Shown: piece by piece, positions 25,546-39,400 of the stretch
Numbering within the stretch: the first letter of the stretch is position 1
How the letters are laid out: each line of letters starts with the position of its first letter
NCBI GenBank assembly: GCA_048013815.1
Contig: CM106586.1
Span: 23,994,001-24,058,000, forward strand
Source: Setoptus koraiensis
Taxonomy: Eukaryota > Arthropoda
Reading direction: 5' to 3'
DNA: 64,000 bases
Notes under the pieces: generated by a model
What the model was told of the DNA's origin: nothing
What the model saw: the letters and a program-made list of their open reading frames with translations, nothing else
Database searches by the model: none
Position numbers and translations under genes: made by a program

Positions 25546-26347
25546 ACTTATGCAAATAAGTTCAAGTCATCATTCAATTTCAAGGCAAAAACTGTGTGAG
25601 TAAATTATCGACACTGCGGTTGTCGTTGGCACTCACTCATAAGACAAGTATTGGCTTCTTTTGCTTGCCTTTTCTTCTTCCTCTACCATTGGCACTTCTT
25701 CTAAACTACAGTCGTCGGCTAGATAATTATTCATTTGTCAATGATCCACCTGTACACACCGTACGCTGACCAACAGCTGACCAACAGCTGACTAGAGATG
25801 ACCAGAGATGACCAGAGATGACTAAAGACGATGATGACTAACATGGCGATTATGACGCAATAGCAGACAAACAGAACAAAATAGTGGCGGCATTGATTAT
25901 TTACGACGATTGCGTCATGTTCATCAAATAATGCAAATTCAGCTATGGCGATTTAGTTGAACGCAATTCCATTGTGAGCCAAATGAGATAATAATAATAA
26001 AGCAGCCACAGGGAGAATCAACCGGCAACAACAACAACAATAAAAATAATAACTTACATAGATCAATATGTTATGAATATATCATTGGCTTGATTTATTC
26101 CGTTTATCCACTAGTGAGTGGCGCCATCTTGTTGCAAAACAAAAATTATCCTCATCTACCTGTACGGAATGTGGTAACTTGTTGAGAGCTGGCCACAAGA
26201 TCATCACAAGTAGATTTGTTAGAGAGTAGGCCAGGTAAACATGGACACAGCATACAATATAAATATGCAATCGCTTATTGTTTTGATCAAGCATCCCTAA
26301 CTGATCAAGAGTATAAGTATATCTTTAAGTATATCGAGCCGTAGAGG

Positions 26348-26578
26348 TCAACACTGACCATCGATGATGATACACAGCCACAAACAAAGTCGCTCTGGAT
26401 ATCCGACTATATTTTCTCTGACGACTCGTAATCTAATTATTGGATTAGAATGTTTGTTCATAGAATGTCCATCTGTTTGTTGACCGATTTTGCCAGTTTT
26501 CGAACAGTTGAGATCGAACAGTCGGTTGAAGTGTCGCATCCGCCATTGAATGCTCTTCGTCTTCGGCTCGGCGGGCAC
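26348..26578 (-). other. Coding-like segment, unassigned
   Basis: Directly after a possible acceptor (CGCTATAG) two overlapping minus-strand frames are open. One begins VPAEPKTKSIQWRMRHFNRL. The other reads AEDEEHSMADATLQPTVRSQ and ends ...WTFYEQTF. Both have ordinary composition and no repeats. No family is recognised. It could be a terminal exon of a minus-strand gene or chance. Confidence 0.2.
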
Positions 26579-27283
26579 CTATAGCGGCTATAGTATAGCT
26601 CGGTCGGTATTGATTGTTGGCGCATCACATCAGTTGGATGTCAGATGGGCATAAAATAGATATGTGAAAACAGATAAAAAAAGCAATCTACTAAAGGGGC
26701 AAAGGCTAAGAATAAAGCGACGATATTGCGATATGATTAAAAGGGATGGTCGATCTCATTTTGCTGATTGTTTGTTTAGCGAACTAATGGAAGGAATAAA
26801 ATAACTAAGCAAACACGCCAAGACAAAAGGAATAAAGGTGGCTCGATCACGACAACGTCATCAATGAGATTTTATCTCAAATTGAAAAATCTACTTGTAA
26901 TGTGTGTATGTTGTTTGTTAAAGGTGCTTGCAGGTTGCAACGGGGATTGTTGTTGCTAACGAGAAGTGTTACCACTAATTAAAATTCACATTCCATTGTC
27001 TTTGGCTTGTGTCCCGTCCCATAACTAACGAGCCTACTAAGGCAGCTGCTACAAACTGACCACTGGCTTGTTGCGGGCAGGCGGGCTAAACGAGATGATG
27101 ATGAATCATTGATTAACAAAGGGCCAGACGAGAGTGAAGATAGATTATGTAATAGCGATGTAAGTGAGATTTTAGATTAGATAGAGGAATTAGCGTTTGT
27201 GTTTCAACACCAAGCGATTTAACGCTGACCAAGTGCAGTAGTGAGGCACGTATGCGGCAGCAATATTTTGTTTGCACGTCTCA

Positions 27284-27337
27284 CAATGGTCTGTTGGCCA
27301 GTGTTTGTGTTCTCTGACACTGGCCAACAGACCATTG
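27284..27337. repeat. Perfect 21-bp inverted repeat (hairpin)
   Basis: Arms at 27284-27304 and 27317-27337 are exact reverse complements around a 12-nt loop. The arm begins CAATGGTCTGTTGGCCAGTG. Its geometry is almost the same as that of the hairpin at 11524-11575, but the arm sequences are unrelated. Confidence 0.9.
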
Positions 27338-28477
27338 GCCAGAGATGATGCGATCTAACAAGGTGAGGTTTTGAATATATTTATTTATATATATATATTT
27401 ATGTAATAGCTTTTTTGTGTGTGTGCGAGCATGAGTTTGTAGTGATAGTGGTGGCGATAGCAGGAAGAACAACAGCAATAATTATTGGTGGCCATGAAAT
27501 GAATAGTGTGCTCAATTTGTGGCTCGGGCGGCTTCGGTGGCAACATCATCGGCGAGCGTCATTGGGCAAGCTAACAAGGGAAGAGATAAGATTATAGCTT
27601 ACGTAAGATGCAAGATGCAAGATATAAGATGGCAACAAACAAGGAAAAGAGAAAAAGCATGCTTCTCAAGCGACCAGATAGACAGTGGATAGATTTCATG
27701 GGCTTGCACGGCCACTAGTTGGCTCAATCAATGTTGGCATATGTAACGTGCGCTCACCTGTTGCGCTTTAATTGGATTAGATTAATCGCAATAATACGCT
27801 GCGTCTAGTCGCTGTAAATGCTTGTAAGTCTAAATCAACATGCAATTTTCATATCATGTCGGTTGCTGGCTTTTTATTATTATGGCCTCAGACGCACACA
27901 GTATTAGAGTGTGTGTATGATGCAAATGAGAGCATCAGCGGCCTTTTTAAGCCGTCATGCTCGTCACGCCGCTCATTGCACATCAATTTGGCTGACTTTG
28001 TGAGTTGACTTTTGGCAAGCTAAGGTTGCAAGTGTGCGGTTGTGAGACTGCACTAGAGCATGCCACAGTATGCCTCGTAACTCGCCGGCATCTCGCCAGT
28101 GTCTCGCCAGTGTCTCGCTAGCACCGTGATTGCACCAGGACACAGAGACTCTCTGTCAGAGAGACGGAGAGACAGAAAGACGGAGAGAGACAGAGACAGA
28201 GACAGAGAGAGTGAGTATCCCGCGGTGACCGTTCATTCTCATGCTGCGATTTTTGAGGCCTCATTGGCTACCTGAATATATAACTAATATCTGTGTGGTT
28301 ACGCTGGCATTATTATCATGATGATTATCTATTAAATAGAATAGAGAGACAGTCTGTGGCTGTTGGCGGCGCACATGCACATCATATGCAGAACATAGGT
28401 TAGCTAACGCGATTGCTTGCGATGATTCATATCATCACATGGCAATAGGCAGCAAGCAGCCAGCAGCCAGCACCAAG

Positions 28478-28533
28478 CAACAGGTAACAGGCAACAGGTA
28501 ACAGGCAACAGGTAACAGGCAACAGGTAACAGG
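28478..28533. repeat. 14-bp minisatellite, four perfect copies
   Basis: CAACAGGTAACAGG is repeated four times without a mismatch. The unit is itself two related heptamers (CAACAGG and TAACAGG), so the 7-bp step probably came first. Confidence 0.92.
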
Positions 28534-28687
28534 CAAGAGACAGGTGAAAGAGAAAAGAAGAAGCAGAAATGGTGATAAATTGATTATGCTTCTTATCATC
28601 AGTTTGCATCATGCAACCAACTGATTGATGGAAGCTTAATGTTAATTGATGCCGCTCGCCGCATTTTGTGTTGCTAGCAACACACAG

Positions 28688-28814
28688 GATGTTTTACACA
28701 GCAACACAACAACAGCAACAACAGCAACTACAGCAGCGACAGCAACAACAGCAACAACTGCATCACCAGTAGTTGTCAGTATGAATACACCAGCTAGACA
28801 GCTATTGAGCGCAG
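28688..28814 (+). other. Candidate internal exon, Thr/Ala-rich
   Basis: The segment lies between an acceptor (GCAACACACAG) and a donor (GCGCAG/GTATAA). The open frame reads DVLHSNTTTATTATTAATAT and then a non-repetitive end, SPVVVSMNTPARQLLSAG. The end looks coding; the first part is (ACA/GCA) repeat and could be chance. No homologue is recognised. Confidence 0.25.
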
Positions 28815-30501
28815 GTATAAAGGCCAATGGTACATAGGTAACTCACAACACATAGTCTACTCTATCATCACTGGCATACTGTAGCCCCACTATTAATAAC
28901 TCACAGTTTGGTGGCTAATTCTTGTGTCATAGTTTGGGTGATCATGATTGTTTAATTGTGAGCGCCAGCGAGACCCATGACTCACAACTCACTGACCAGC
29001 TGAGTCAGCTGATCTTTGCATTGTTGTCAGTTGTTGTAAGTTGTTGTCAGTTGTTGTTGGTTGTTGCTGGTTGTTGCCGGTTGTTGCTGGCTGCTGGCAA
29101 CAACATTGCAGACAACAACAGCACCAGCGGGTTACTGCTGTCATTATCATTTATTGTTATTATACATTTAACTGTTAGCTTGTTAGCCACAAGTTTAAAT
29201 ATATTATATTTTATTTATTAATGGTCTGGTGAGTGCATCACACACAGTGAGCGACTTGCATCGACGGCCAGTCACTAGACAAGCAACGAAACCGGCATGT
29301 AAATACAGTGCATGCAGCATATAGGCATGAACAAATAAATCATATTACATAATTATCATAGCATATGAATAGCAATCACTACTATATATCAATACTATCG
29401 GATATTAGTGTGATATGCATTGTCTCACTATGCCAACTTGTGCAGCATCATGCATACTACAATAATGCATCAATTGTCTTACAACATGAATTGTTAACAA
29501 CACTAATATTCAACTTGCAAATTAATATTGCATCACACAATCACCGGTGAGTGCCGGTAACAGCAACAATAACAACTGCTCATCACATACACATAAAATT
29601 TAAAATTTAAAAAATTTACAATCTCACTCCATATTACATCACGTAGGTACACAGACAAATCAATGGACAACAACAATCAGTTAGTGCAGCTGTAATTGTA
29701 ATCGGCTAATGATCACCAATGATGCCGCTGTTCACCTTGTTGACTTCTACGACAAAGGGCGCCACCTATTGTATTTTCGATCACAATGGCATCAATTGAT
29801 CGGATTTGCTCCCGTTTCTATCACGTTTTTGCTTTTTATTATCACTTTGCTTACTTTATCATAGACTCTTTAAATAAACTATTTTACATAGCCAGCAAAA
29901 TGAAACCCTTTAGTTACGTCATCGGACTACATACTGTTGATGGTTTAGAACTTGTTGGCATTATAATGTAAATGTGCTCATTTAACTGATATCAACTCAA
30001 TTTATAGGCAGTCTAGAGTGAGTTATATTTAGGGCACAACCCAATGACAGATCGAGACAACAGTGATATATCAACAGACATACAAAACAACACAAACTAA
30101 CTAAATATTCCTAACTAGTAATAACAACGGTGTCACTGGTTGCAATAACGGTGAAATACAATTGCAATTATAGTATTAACAGTATTAGTTGAAATTGGAA
30201 CAAAGAAACCCTCTTTTCTTTCATTTATTCGTTTTCAATTGACTCTCTGTAATTTATCATAGCATCATTTTGTTATCGCACATTCATGTGTGTATTATGC
30301 AAAGTAAATTGATTTTTGACTAATGCAATAATAATGATCTAGATTATTAATGAAGCCAATGCTAATTACACAGTCATTCATAATTGTTTCAATTCAACTA
30401 GCAGAGGCAGAGGCAAAGACAAAAACAAAAACAGCACACTTTAAATCAAACTAATTATATGCTGCAATCGTACAACTTAATGCAACTTAATTATGTGAAA
30501 C

Positions 30502-31182
30502 CTAATAATTATTAGATAATACATTGACCACAACAATGTTGTCATTATTTAAAGAAGTGGCACCGCCGTGATTAGTGAGAAAGGAGCCCATTGCCGGTTT
30601 TCGTGCTTGTTGTTGTTGCGATGAATGAGTGCCAGGCAATATCAAATGGGAAAGCGTCATGGGATTCAAAGCATAAGCGGGTTGTGCGATTTGCTGGAGC
30701 GGATTCACCAATCTCTGACCGAACTGCTGTCCCAAATTTGGCAATGATGCCAAATTGGTTAATTGAAGCGAATGAAATAAATCGGGCTTTCCTTGTCTGC
30801 CCTTGTTGTCTGCCACGAGGCTCGTGTTGAATTGTTGTTTTTCGTCTAAATCGACAAACGACTCGGCGTTTTGCTGTTCATTGTTACGCGTATGATTGCC
30901 ATCAGGATCCATAAAAACTAACAGTAGATCGCTAGTAGTCAGTTTGTCATTTGGATCATCTTTTGTATGTGTTGTTTCATTTGTATCTAGACTGGTCCCA
31001 AAGGGATCTGTTGTCTGAATAGATTGACTTTGTCGCTGTTGTTGCTGCAAACTGAACGGATAGTTTTGAGACAATTTGGCACGATTATCATCCACATTGT
31101 TTGCCCCAATTAGAGTGATGGTGCCAATTGTTATACCAATTGTTATGATAAGAATTGTTTGCTCGATAAATGATGACATCAT
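30502..31182 (-). CDS. Small secreted protein, unknown function (226 aa)
   Basis: The ORF starts at the first of two adjacent ATG codons (31182). Residues about 8-27 form a signal peptide (TILIITIGITIGTITLIGA). The mature part is hydrophilic and rich in Gln, Asn, Asp and Thr, with several N-glycosylation sequons (NET, NHT, NTS) and no cysteine. A leucine-rich stretch (LFHSLQLTNLASLPNLGQQF) and a QQQQ run follow, and it ends ...NNDNIVVVNVLSNNY. There are dibasic or monobasic sites (KGRQGK) but no clear amidated peptide copies. I do not recognise a family. The surroundings are gene-poor. The ORF is far longer than chance ORFs here and has a clean signal peptide, so it is probably real; extra exons are possible. 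Confidence 0.6.
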   Translation of the reverse strand: MMSSFIEQTILIITIGITIGTITLIGANNVDDNRAKLSQNYPFSLQQQQRQSQSIQTTDPFGTSLDTNETTHTKDDPNDKLTTSDLLLVFMDPDGNHTRNNEQQNAESFVDLDEKQQFNTSLVADNKGRQGKPDLFHSLQLTNLASLPNLGQQFGQRLVNPLQQIAQPAYALNPMTLSHLILPGTHSSQQQQARKPAMGSFLTNHGGATSLNNDNIVVVNVLSNNY

Positions 31183-33062
31183 ATGTGTTTAACTTCCTAT
31201 TCAGTCACTTTGTTTTGGTCTTTGTTAGAAAAATAATGGCGGTCAATAAGTTGAGTTGGCACATAGAATCGCTAAAAAGTGAATGAAGCCCATTGATAAT
31301 TGATGTTTGATTCGACAATAATAATGACACAAGTTATCATATTCATTAATTCATCATATAGAACAACAACTGCAGCAATTGACAACTTGTTTCAGTAGTT
31401 GCTTTCAGTAGTTGAATTGACATAGCACAAAAGTAACAAGTGTTTTTACATCGAGCATCACCATTGTGTTGATGGATTCACCAGTGATTATGCAAAATCA
31501 TCATGAGTTCAAATTTAAAGCTATCTTATGCATGTAACTCTTATAGTCAACACTCTTTCCTAGTCAGTAATTTTCTTGTATCTAATCAAGTCCAACAATT
31601 ACTAAGTTGGTCATACAATTATGCTGGCTTAACAACAAATGAGTGATTATCAATCTACCATTATTACGTAATTAAATATTCGCCCATGTATAGACGCACC
31701 CAGTTAGTTATGTTTTATTTTATAAATTATACTGCATGTGCTAGCTATAACTGCGAATGCATCAACAATTGTTGGGGCTAGTGTACAAGATTGACTAATT
31801 GCATGCATCGTGTATGAGATGATAACGTTACTTACAGAGTAAACTGAATGATATAGTTGAGTTTTGCTCAAAGAAACCCTAAAAACAAGAAAAAGAACAG
31901 AAAAGGGAGAGAGATTGCAAAATCCAGCAACACAATTTATTGAATTGTGGATAACAAATATTATTGAAAAACAACAGCAAGTTTAATTGTTGTTGTTGGC
32001 TAACGAATCAGCTGGCCGCGATTATTGGCAAGATTTGCTAACCTTCACCTGCCGCTTTTACTGCTGCTGCTTCTGCTAACTAAATTACACCTAAGAATTT
32101 ATTATTTGCAAAACAGGCCAAGATATATGATGATGCAATGCTAACTAGGCAATGAAGCAACAGCATCATGTGTTGCTATTGGCACCCATAACTAAACGCA
32201 ACTGAGCACAACTGAACGCAACTGAACACAAGATACGACGAGATAGAGAGAAATGACGTAACAACATGAATGGATAGACCTTCACCTGTAGCAATTGCAC
32301 ACAGGGAGAGAGATGGAGGGCCACCAGCATTGTTGTGATTGGACTGGATTAGATTATACTAAACGATTAGCATAAGGTATAAACAGTGTGAGCAGAGATA
32401 ACATCAGGTGGTTGTGATAATCTCAATTTAGATCACTCTATCTGTGTGTGCTATCAGCTAACACTGATAATGATTCGACTAGCACTGGACATGGCATTGG
32501 TCAGCACGGCCGAGATAGACGACGAAAAAGTGACTTGAAAAACCAAATATTGTTAGGTATATATTATTAGATGAAACATTACGCTTACTACCGACTACAT
32601 GTAGTAATGCTGTGCTATAATATTAACGAGAATGTGATGATATTGGCTTCCCTTTCCGTTTTTCCTCTATCCAATCTATTCTTTTCTTTAAAATGTGTGC
32701 CTAGTATCTGATAGAAGCAACAAAAAACAACAGCTTTTTGTCAGACTCTTTTATAACAACTTGCACACTTTTTTTTGATCACCATTTACCATTTTACTCT
32801 GGCCCAGTCTGGCCACTGTAGGCGTGTTACGCAACACAGCTCTAGTTTGTCTCTCAATGACTCGATACCTGTTACTTTTTACCTGTTGCATTATGTTGCA
32901 TTATGTTGCATTATGTTGCAGTATGTAGTGCGCAGTAATATTAATTAGTTACATCGTTGGCTTAAGTTACATAAAAATGATGATGATCGCCTATTATGCT
33001 GCTGTTGTTCGCACAGGCATTTTTTGTTGTTGCTGTTGTTGACGGTGTTGTTGTTGCTGTGG

Positions 33063-33063
33063 T

Positions 33064-33110
<47 letters not shown>

Positions 33111-33135
33111 ATGTTGCTGTTGATGTTGCTGTTGC
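33063..33135. repeat. (TTGCTG)n hexanucleotide microsatellite
   Basis: The run is TTGCTG/TTGATG units over about 70 bp with few interruptions. It creates an artificial minus-strand Ala/Thr ORF (32962-33183) that is not a gene. Confidence 0.9.
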
Positions 33136-33337
33136 AGATGCTGCAGGATAGCTTACAAATTGATTTACATAATTGATGATCATCGGAACACTACCTTACT
33201 CACACAATCGCCCATTGAATATGGACGCCCAATAGTAATTAACGCACGTTTTCCTCCACTCAACTTCTCATCGAGTTTTTTCATCGCCTAGCATAATCAA
33301 GCTGCAACCAACTGATATTTGTAACCATTGTACACAG

Positions 33338-33445
33338 GTGACCGAGCATGTTTATCAGGTGGTCGTAGCCCGGGGTGCTGATCGTGGTTTTGCGCTTTTG
33401 CTCAACTCATTGCCTTCGAAAACTCATCTGCACCAATGCACTTAT
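33338..33445 (+). other. Candidate 36-codon internal exon
   Basis: Exactly 108 nt lie between an acceptor (TTGTACACAG) and a donor (CTTAT/GTAAGA), open in phase 0. The frame reads VTEHVYQVVVARGADRGFAL and then LLNSLPSKTHLHQCTY. Composition is GC-richer than the flanks and codon-like. It may be an isolated exon of an undetected plus-strand gene; no family is recognised. Confidence 0.3.
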
Positions 33446-36400
33446 GTAAGAAAAAAACTTTTTTCCAACTCACTTACTCACTGCCAATCCAATGCACTCT
33501 TGCAAATATCAACAAATTCCATTTTACCGGTATATATGATCCGATCCGTTTAAATAGACATTATGTAACAAAAAATTTATCAGCCCACATGATACATACA
33601 ACAGAAATAATGTAGTGATGATGCAATAAATTTTATTAGCACTAGTGGGCTGGCATTGTTGTATTGTCTGACGGCTAATTGGATCGATCATTGGCGATGG
33701 TGGCGCCATCCCGGATATTGCATCACAATCATCATAGTTGATTCATTAATAGTGTGTAATCATTTAGGTGAGTGGCTCGCTGGCGCCATCTACTATCTGT
33801 CATATTAGACCAGCTACCTGGGAATCTGACAACTTGTAGTTGGTTGTGTTATGTACTTGTGAATAAGCTAATTAATCTAATTAATGACCGAAATTACCAG
33901 AATCTAAGCAGCTATAAAGCTAATAAGCAATAACAAACTTGGTGTTGGCTAATGTTACTGCACCAAACTTTAGCCCAGCTACAACTATAGAAACAAGATG
34001 GATACATCTATTTGTATCAGTGCCAACTTGGTGTCACCTTAGCACACTTTCACGACCAACGATCTCATCATGAGCAACAACCAAATTACGACAATTACCC
34101 TTGACAATTGAGTGAACATGCACAGCGCATTAGAGACAAAGTAACATGATATCACAAGTTGAGAAAAGTGCTGACATTTTTGTTAGAATTATCAACTTGT
34201 CACAATTGGAACATGTTGGAATGCTCATTGAGAAGATGCTAATATCAGTTTTAGCTTGGCATGCTACTTTCAAATTGCTGCCACCAAAGGGAAGTGAAAT
34301 ATAAATTGCTCATACTAGTTGGAACAGTCACAACAATTCCTAAACTTTGCAGCCCAACCAAAACTCAAACTCTCAACTCTGACAGTAGTATTATTGGCTT
34401 CTTCCTCTTACATAATGATGTTCTAAACTTGCAATATGATTAACATCTTAACCAGTGTACCAAGCAGCAATCTATTGGCGGAGTTTTCAATCAATCAAGG
34501 CAGAGTTTCCATTCAAATGGAACTGAAATCAAACATATAGAGAAATTGGAATTATTCAACATTATTGAAACACCACACAAGTCCATCAACTAAGTTGGTG
34601 CGTTATTCGACGATGATGCTGATCCTTGCAAGCGTCATGCTGGTAACATAATAGTGATGACCAAAATATCACCAAAGTTTATTCGAAACTGACAAACTAG
34701 ACATGCACACCTTCATGCAGACCTTGAAAGAAATAGCAATAGAGAGATAAACAAGATAGTCTCTATGATATGAGATCATCATCATTAGCAGGCGTTATTA
34801 TTTTTCAACTGATAGTTGTTGTTGTCGTTGCGGACGTCATACTAACCAAACAACATTCAAATATTTGTTGTTTCTTCTTCACCTTGCTACCTGTATAACT
34901 CTTTATCAGTCTATCACGTTGTTGTTGTTGCTTGCTAACGCTGCTGTGATCAATGAATACTGAACATACTTTCACAAGTCGTTGCAAGTCTCTATCTGTT
35001 CCTTCCTAACACGTCTAACACGTTAGTAAGAAGCTCGTCGAGAACAACAACAGCAACTACTACAGCGACTCGTTTCATTCATCATTAACCACACTGCATA
35101 TACTCTGAAATGTGAAATAACTGGTCACGAGTTAAATCACAGCCGTAGCACGAGTGGCAGTTTGTGCGTAGATAATACGCGATGGACTTATTTATTTTTC
35201 TCATCTTTTGTTTGCTATTTGCTGTTGCTTACGTAATTCGTATTCTTATTTATAAAGAACAAAAATAATCATTAGACTTTTGCTAATAACATTTGTCACT
35301 TGCCAATGTAATATCGCACAAACTAGTGAAAAACAAGATGATATCACACTGACTTGTGAGCGCTGACAACAGATGAGATATTCATTCGGTCTAACTTAAC
35401 CTCAGTCCATTCCTATAAGCTAGCTGAACGACGTCTGTCTAGACACACACAATGATCCCTGGTATAAATCTATATTTGGTTCAATCGTAGTGCAAACATG
35501 GGACATACTGTCAGCGACAGGACAACAACTTGTGACTCTTGCATTTATGCAACAGATTAATTGAATCTTAAGTGGGTGAGAGAGACTAATTAGGTTATCG
35601 TCGTTAACTGTAAACACAATAATTGAATTATTGACTTGCTAACTCGAAGGCCGTGCAATCGACTGTCCAATATTGGGTGAAACATTCATGCCGTGCATTC
35701 GTCAACAAAAGAACTCGCAAGTCAACGCAAGTGGTTGATGATTGTCAGTTGATTTTGTCCAATCAACGGATCAATATCTTATCAAATCTGACACAATTCC
35801 CATATGAACCATGTGTCATTGCGTCGTCATTTTAGTTGTTCCCTGGCACTTGACAGACTGTTAAACAACAATAAGAAATATAGTGATAAACTCAGAGTTT
35901 ACTGACAACAAACATAAGCAAAGTTTATCTCTATCATGAATCTTCAAGCTCACCCAGGGAAGTGTCATCTCAGTGTAAATTGTAGTATAGACCGATGACA
36001 GTAGAATTCGACAAGAAGAAATCTTTGGGAATCATGTTTTTTTTTTTTGGTAGAGATTTATTATAATTAAGATAAGTTGTTTGAAACATAAAACGAACAA
36101 CAAAACTAGTTTCACTTTTGTTATTAACCCAATTTAGCGACGGTTTTTAATCTACGATGAGAGGTAAATAAAAGAGCTGAACGGGTTATTAACGGATAAA
36201 GTTAATGAGATTGCTTTTGATTGATGTTGTGGTTGGTTGGTTGGTAGTTTGCTGTTAGTGTGGATTATAGAAGAGACATATAGATCTCTCAATGGTTGAG
36301 CGCAACACCCGTGCCAGTAACTTGTTTTCTATTTGATTTTACTAGTTTGCAACCTACATCAATTCTTCCGGCATGATCTTTGCATGTTAAGATCAAGATG

Positions 36401-39400
36401 CCATTCAATAAAACGGCAACATAACATTAAAAAGGTTTATTTAAATTATTGGGAAAATTCCAATCAGGTAGTAAGATGCTTGTATGATGCATTCAGTGAA
36501 AATCATGATGATCGAAATTTTGTTAACCCTTTTCAACATTCGAATCCGACTCCGAATCTAACTTGATAACAATAAATAATTGCACACGATAGTTGTCAAG
36601 AAATTTGATTTGATGGAATTTTTTCGGTAGAAACATGACTGCTGCATGTTGCTGACAACAATCGCTGTTGATAGTGGAATTGTAGCAACCGGAAATGCCG
36701 TCATTGCAAAGCAACAAATTCAAAGCCGTTACGTTTAGGGCTGTGATCATGGTTCAGATTCATATAATAGTATTGATTATTGCTGATTTTATTTCACATA
36801 GTTAATCTGCTGGATATCGGTCAAACTAAACCACACAATGTTCTAACTGATCCCGAAACAATAATGGTCTCTACCTAATCAGAGCTCCATGCCATCAGCA
36901 TACGAATGCCAATGCATGAGTTCAGTTGATCAGACCACCAATTATCAGTTATTCACATTAATTCACGATGGTAATAGAGAAGTGACTTTTAAAGGATAAT
37001 TTAAGAATGAAACTAGAAAGTTTACATAAGACCTTAAGTATGTTTGTCATAGGCTTGTCTGACATGAAGTTAACTCAGAGTTATAGTTGTACTGTCACTA
37101 TCTGAGTCCTTAGTTGTGTTAATCATTAGTTAATGCAGCCTAACAAGCTTTATCTGTAAGTATGAATGAAAAGCATATTCATACGCTGGCCAAGTTTGAT
37201 CAATTATTATCTAATAGCTCTAGTTGTTATATAATGTACTACGTGTGCATATTGTAGTATCAAATGAGAAAAGACGCATAACTAACAGATACTGTAAATT
37301 AGTCTAGACTAATGTTCAATATTTGAGATCAATACTGGGATATTCCATCTGGAGTATTTAGATTTGTTTATATAGACAACATCGTTAAAGTGAATGAACC
37401 ATATATCTAATAATATTACAATTTTGTGTTGCTTGTATAAATGTCTTGTTACGACCGAGAACACACAGTGTAATGAGCAAGTAATTATAGACAATTATTG
37501 TTACTATTAATATTGGACATGACATACAACAATGAGAGAGCATTTATCAGATAGTTCATGGTTGGCAAATACAATACAAATCAACTGTAAATAAAACCAA
37601 TAATGCCATGCAAACAGCATCATGGTTAATGACAATGGAGCGAAATTCTAACACAAATATAGAGACTTAGTTGTTACATAAATAAACCCATGTAAAAAAA
37701 GCCCATCAATTATCGGATATACCACAAATAATGATGACATGACGCGCATCATGTGATGTAATCCGACTTGATCTAAGTTGTTTATCTGTTATTGTTGTTG
37801 TTGGCTAGTTCTGACGTCTTGCTATGTCGCTCTAGATTTTTATATTTATATGTTTGATTAAATCTGTCATCTTGCGTCATATTTTCTATACAAACAAAGC
37901 GTATGGTCATGAGTGTCAACATAAAGTGTCTAATTTTGTAGATAGATGTCGTGAACTGCTGTGTTCACCTGGCACTCGGCCAGAGTAATTGATTGTATGT
38001 TTTCGCGCGATCAAAGGACTACCCATACTGCAGGAAAAACAAATAACTATTGAGTTCTTTTTGTCTGGCGAGCGAGTTCAATCGAGCGTGCGAATGACTC
38101 AAACAAACTGTACAGCCACTACCAGTTGTTGCATGGTGCCGGCTAGACCGGCGGTGGGAAGCCAATGACTTGTATCGCCACGGTCCAACTATGTCCAACA
38201 ATCCGCACTGGACAATAATGTATAAGCTGTATAATGTGTCCAACCAAACATATGGCACATGGTTTGCATAATATAATAGAAATACAGACACAAACAAAAA
38301 GTTATTCCCTCTCTCTCTCTCTTATTATCGCGCTTTTGTTTGGCATTGATCGACGGAAGGAAGTGTGGTGTTGGTGTTCCAAGTAGCCGGCTTGTCAGCA
38401 TTAGACCATGGTCAGACATAATGGCTCAGTGGTCTAGAACAGAAGAACTACAGTAGCACAGTTATCAGGTGAGTGAGTGGGACAAAACACGTAGACTTTA
38501 GATTGGAGTGCTGTCACAAACTGACAGGTATGAGCTAGCAATTAGCAGTAATTAGGTCACTCCATGCAATTGCATAGTGAGGCTAAATGGAGTGATGTTA
38601 TGAGTGAGTGCCAACGAGTTGCTGCGCTCAAAATAGACATTTAACCATTTCGTTGGCTTGTGAGCCTTTAATCATCATCATTGATCGTTTATGGCCTTAC
38701 AATCCTAGCCAAATTTTGTATAGTAGCTGTGCGATCGAAGCCACCATACAGAATTTGTTTGTATTAGTAATATTGAAAAGATTGCTTTGAAATCAAGGCG
38801 AGATGAGTATTCACACAAGCAACAAAAATTACACTCGTAGTGGTGCGTCAATGGTTTCAGGCGTACGTATATTTTGTGTGGCAAGACAATATTTTATTTG
38901 AGGTATTATAATGCATCTGTAATGTATTGCCAGCATGGTGATTAATTGTATTGGCAATATATTATTGAGACGTTTGCGTCATGCTTGCGATGTGCTCGCT
39001 CATGATATGATGATAAGCATAAAGATAAATGCTTGTTGTATTTCCATTAATACCGTTGAACTTTGATCTTAACACTTACAATGGAATTTACAGTGGAAAT
39101 GACTGGCCAATGACGCACGCATACTAGTGGCATGATGCTAGTAGCTTGATATTAGCCGATAGGCATGTGAGAGGCATTGAGAAAGAACGCGCCGCAAAGA
39201 ACAGGACAGGTAAAGAAGAGGGTGGAGCAAGCGCACAGGTGAGTGGAGCTTGTTGTGTCGTCGTTTGGATGGTCGCTAGCGTTGTGAGTAGTAGCACAGG
39301 TAGGCAGATAGGCGCGTTCGATTTGCGAACGCTTATGTTTGTAAACAACGGCAACAACATTCGCCGTGGAGGAGGGGCACTGGTGTCGCTTTCCCCAGGA

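Larger units (their letters stand above)
23197..30501. other. 7-kb region without a confident gene
   Basis: The first 600 bases are probably the 3'UTR of the adhesion gene. The rest is AT-rich non-coding DNA with a CA run near 23390, an AT run near 27376-27400, GA/CAGAGA tracts near 28145-28210, and two perfect hairpins and a minisatellite listed separately. Coding-like islands at 26348-26578 (minus) and 28688-28814 (plus) are listed as low-confidence candidates. Confidence 0.5.

Noticed and set aside
32962-33183. Ala/Thr-repeat minus-strand ORF
   Set aside because: It is a translation of the TTGCTG microsatellite.
38400-38460. tRNA-like sequence AATGGCTCAGTGGTCTAGAAC
   Set aside because: It resembles a D-arm/A-box but no GGTTCRANNCC B-box or acceptor stem follows.
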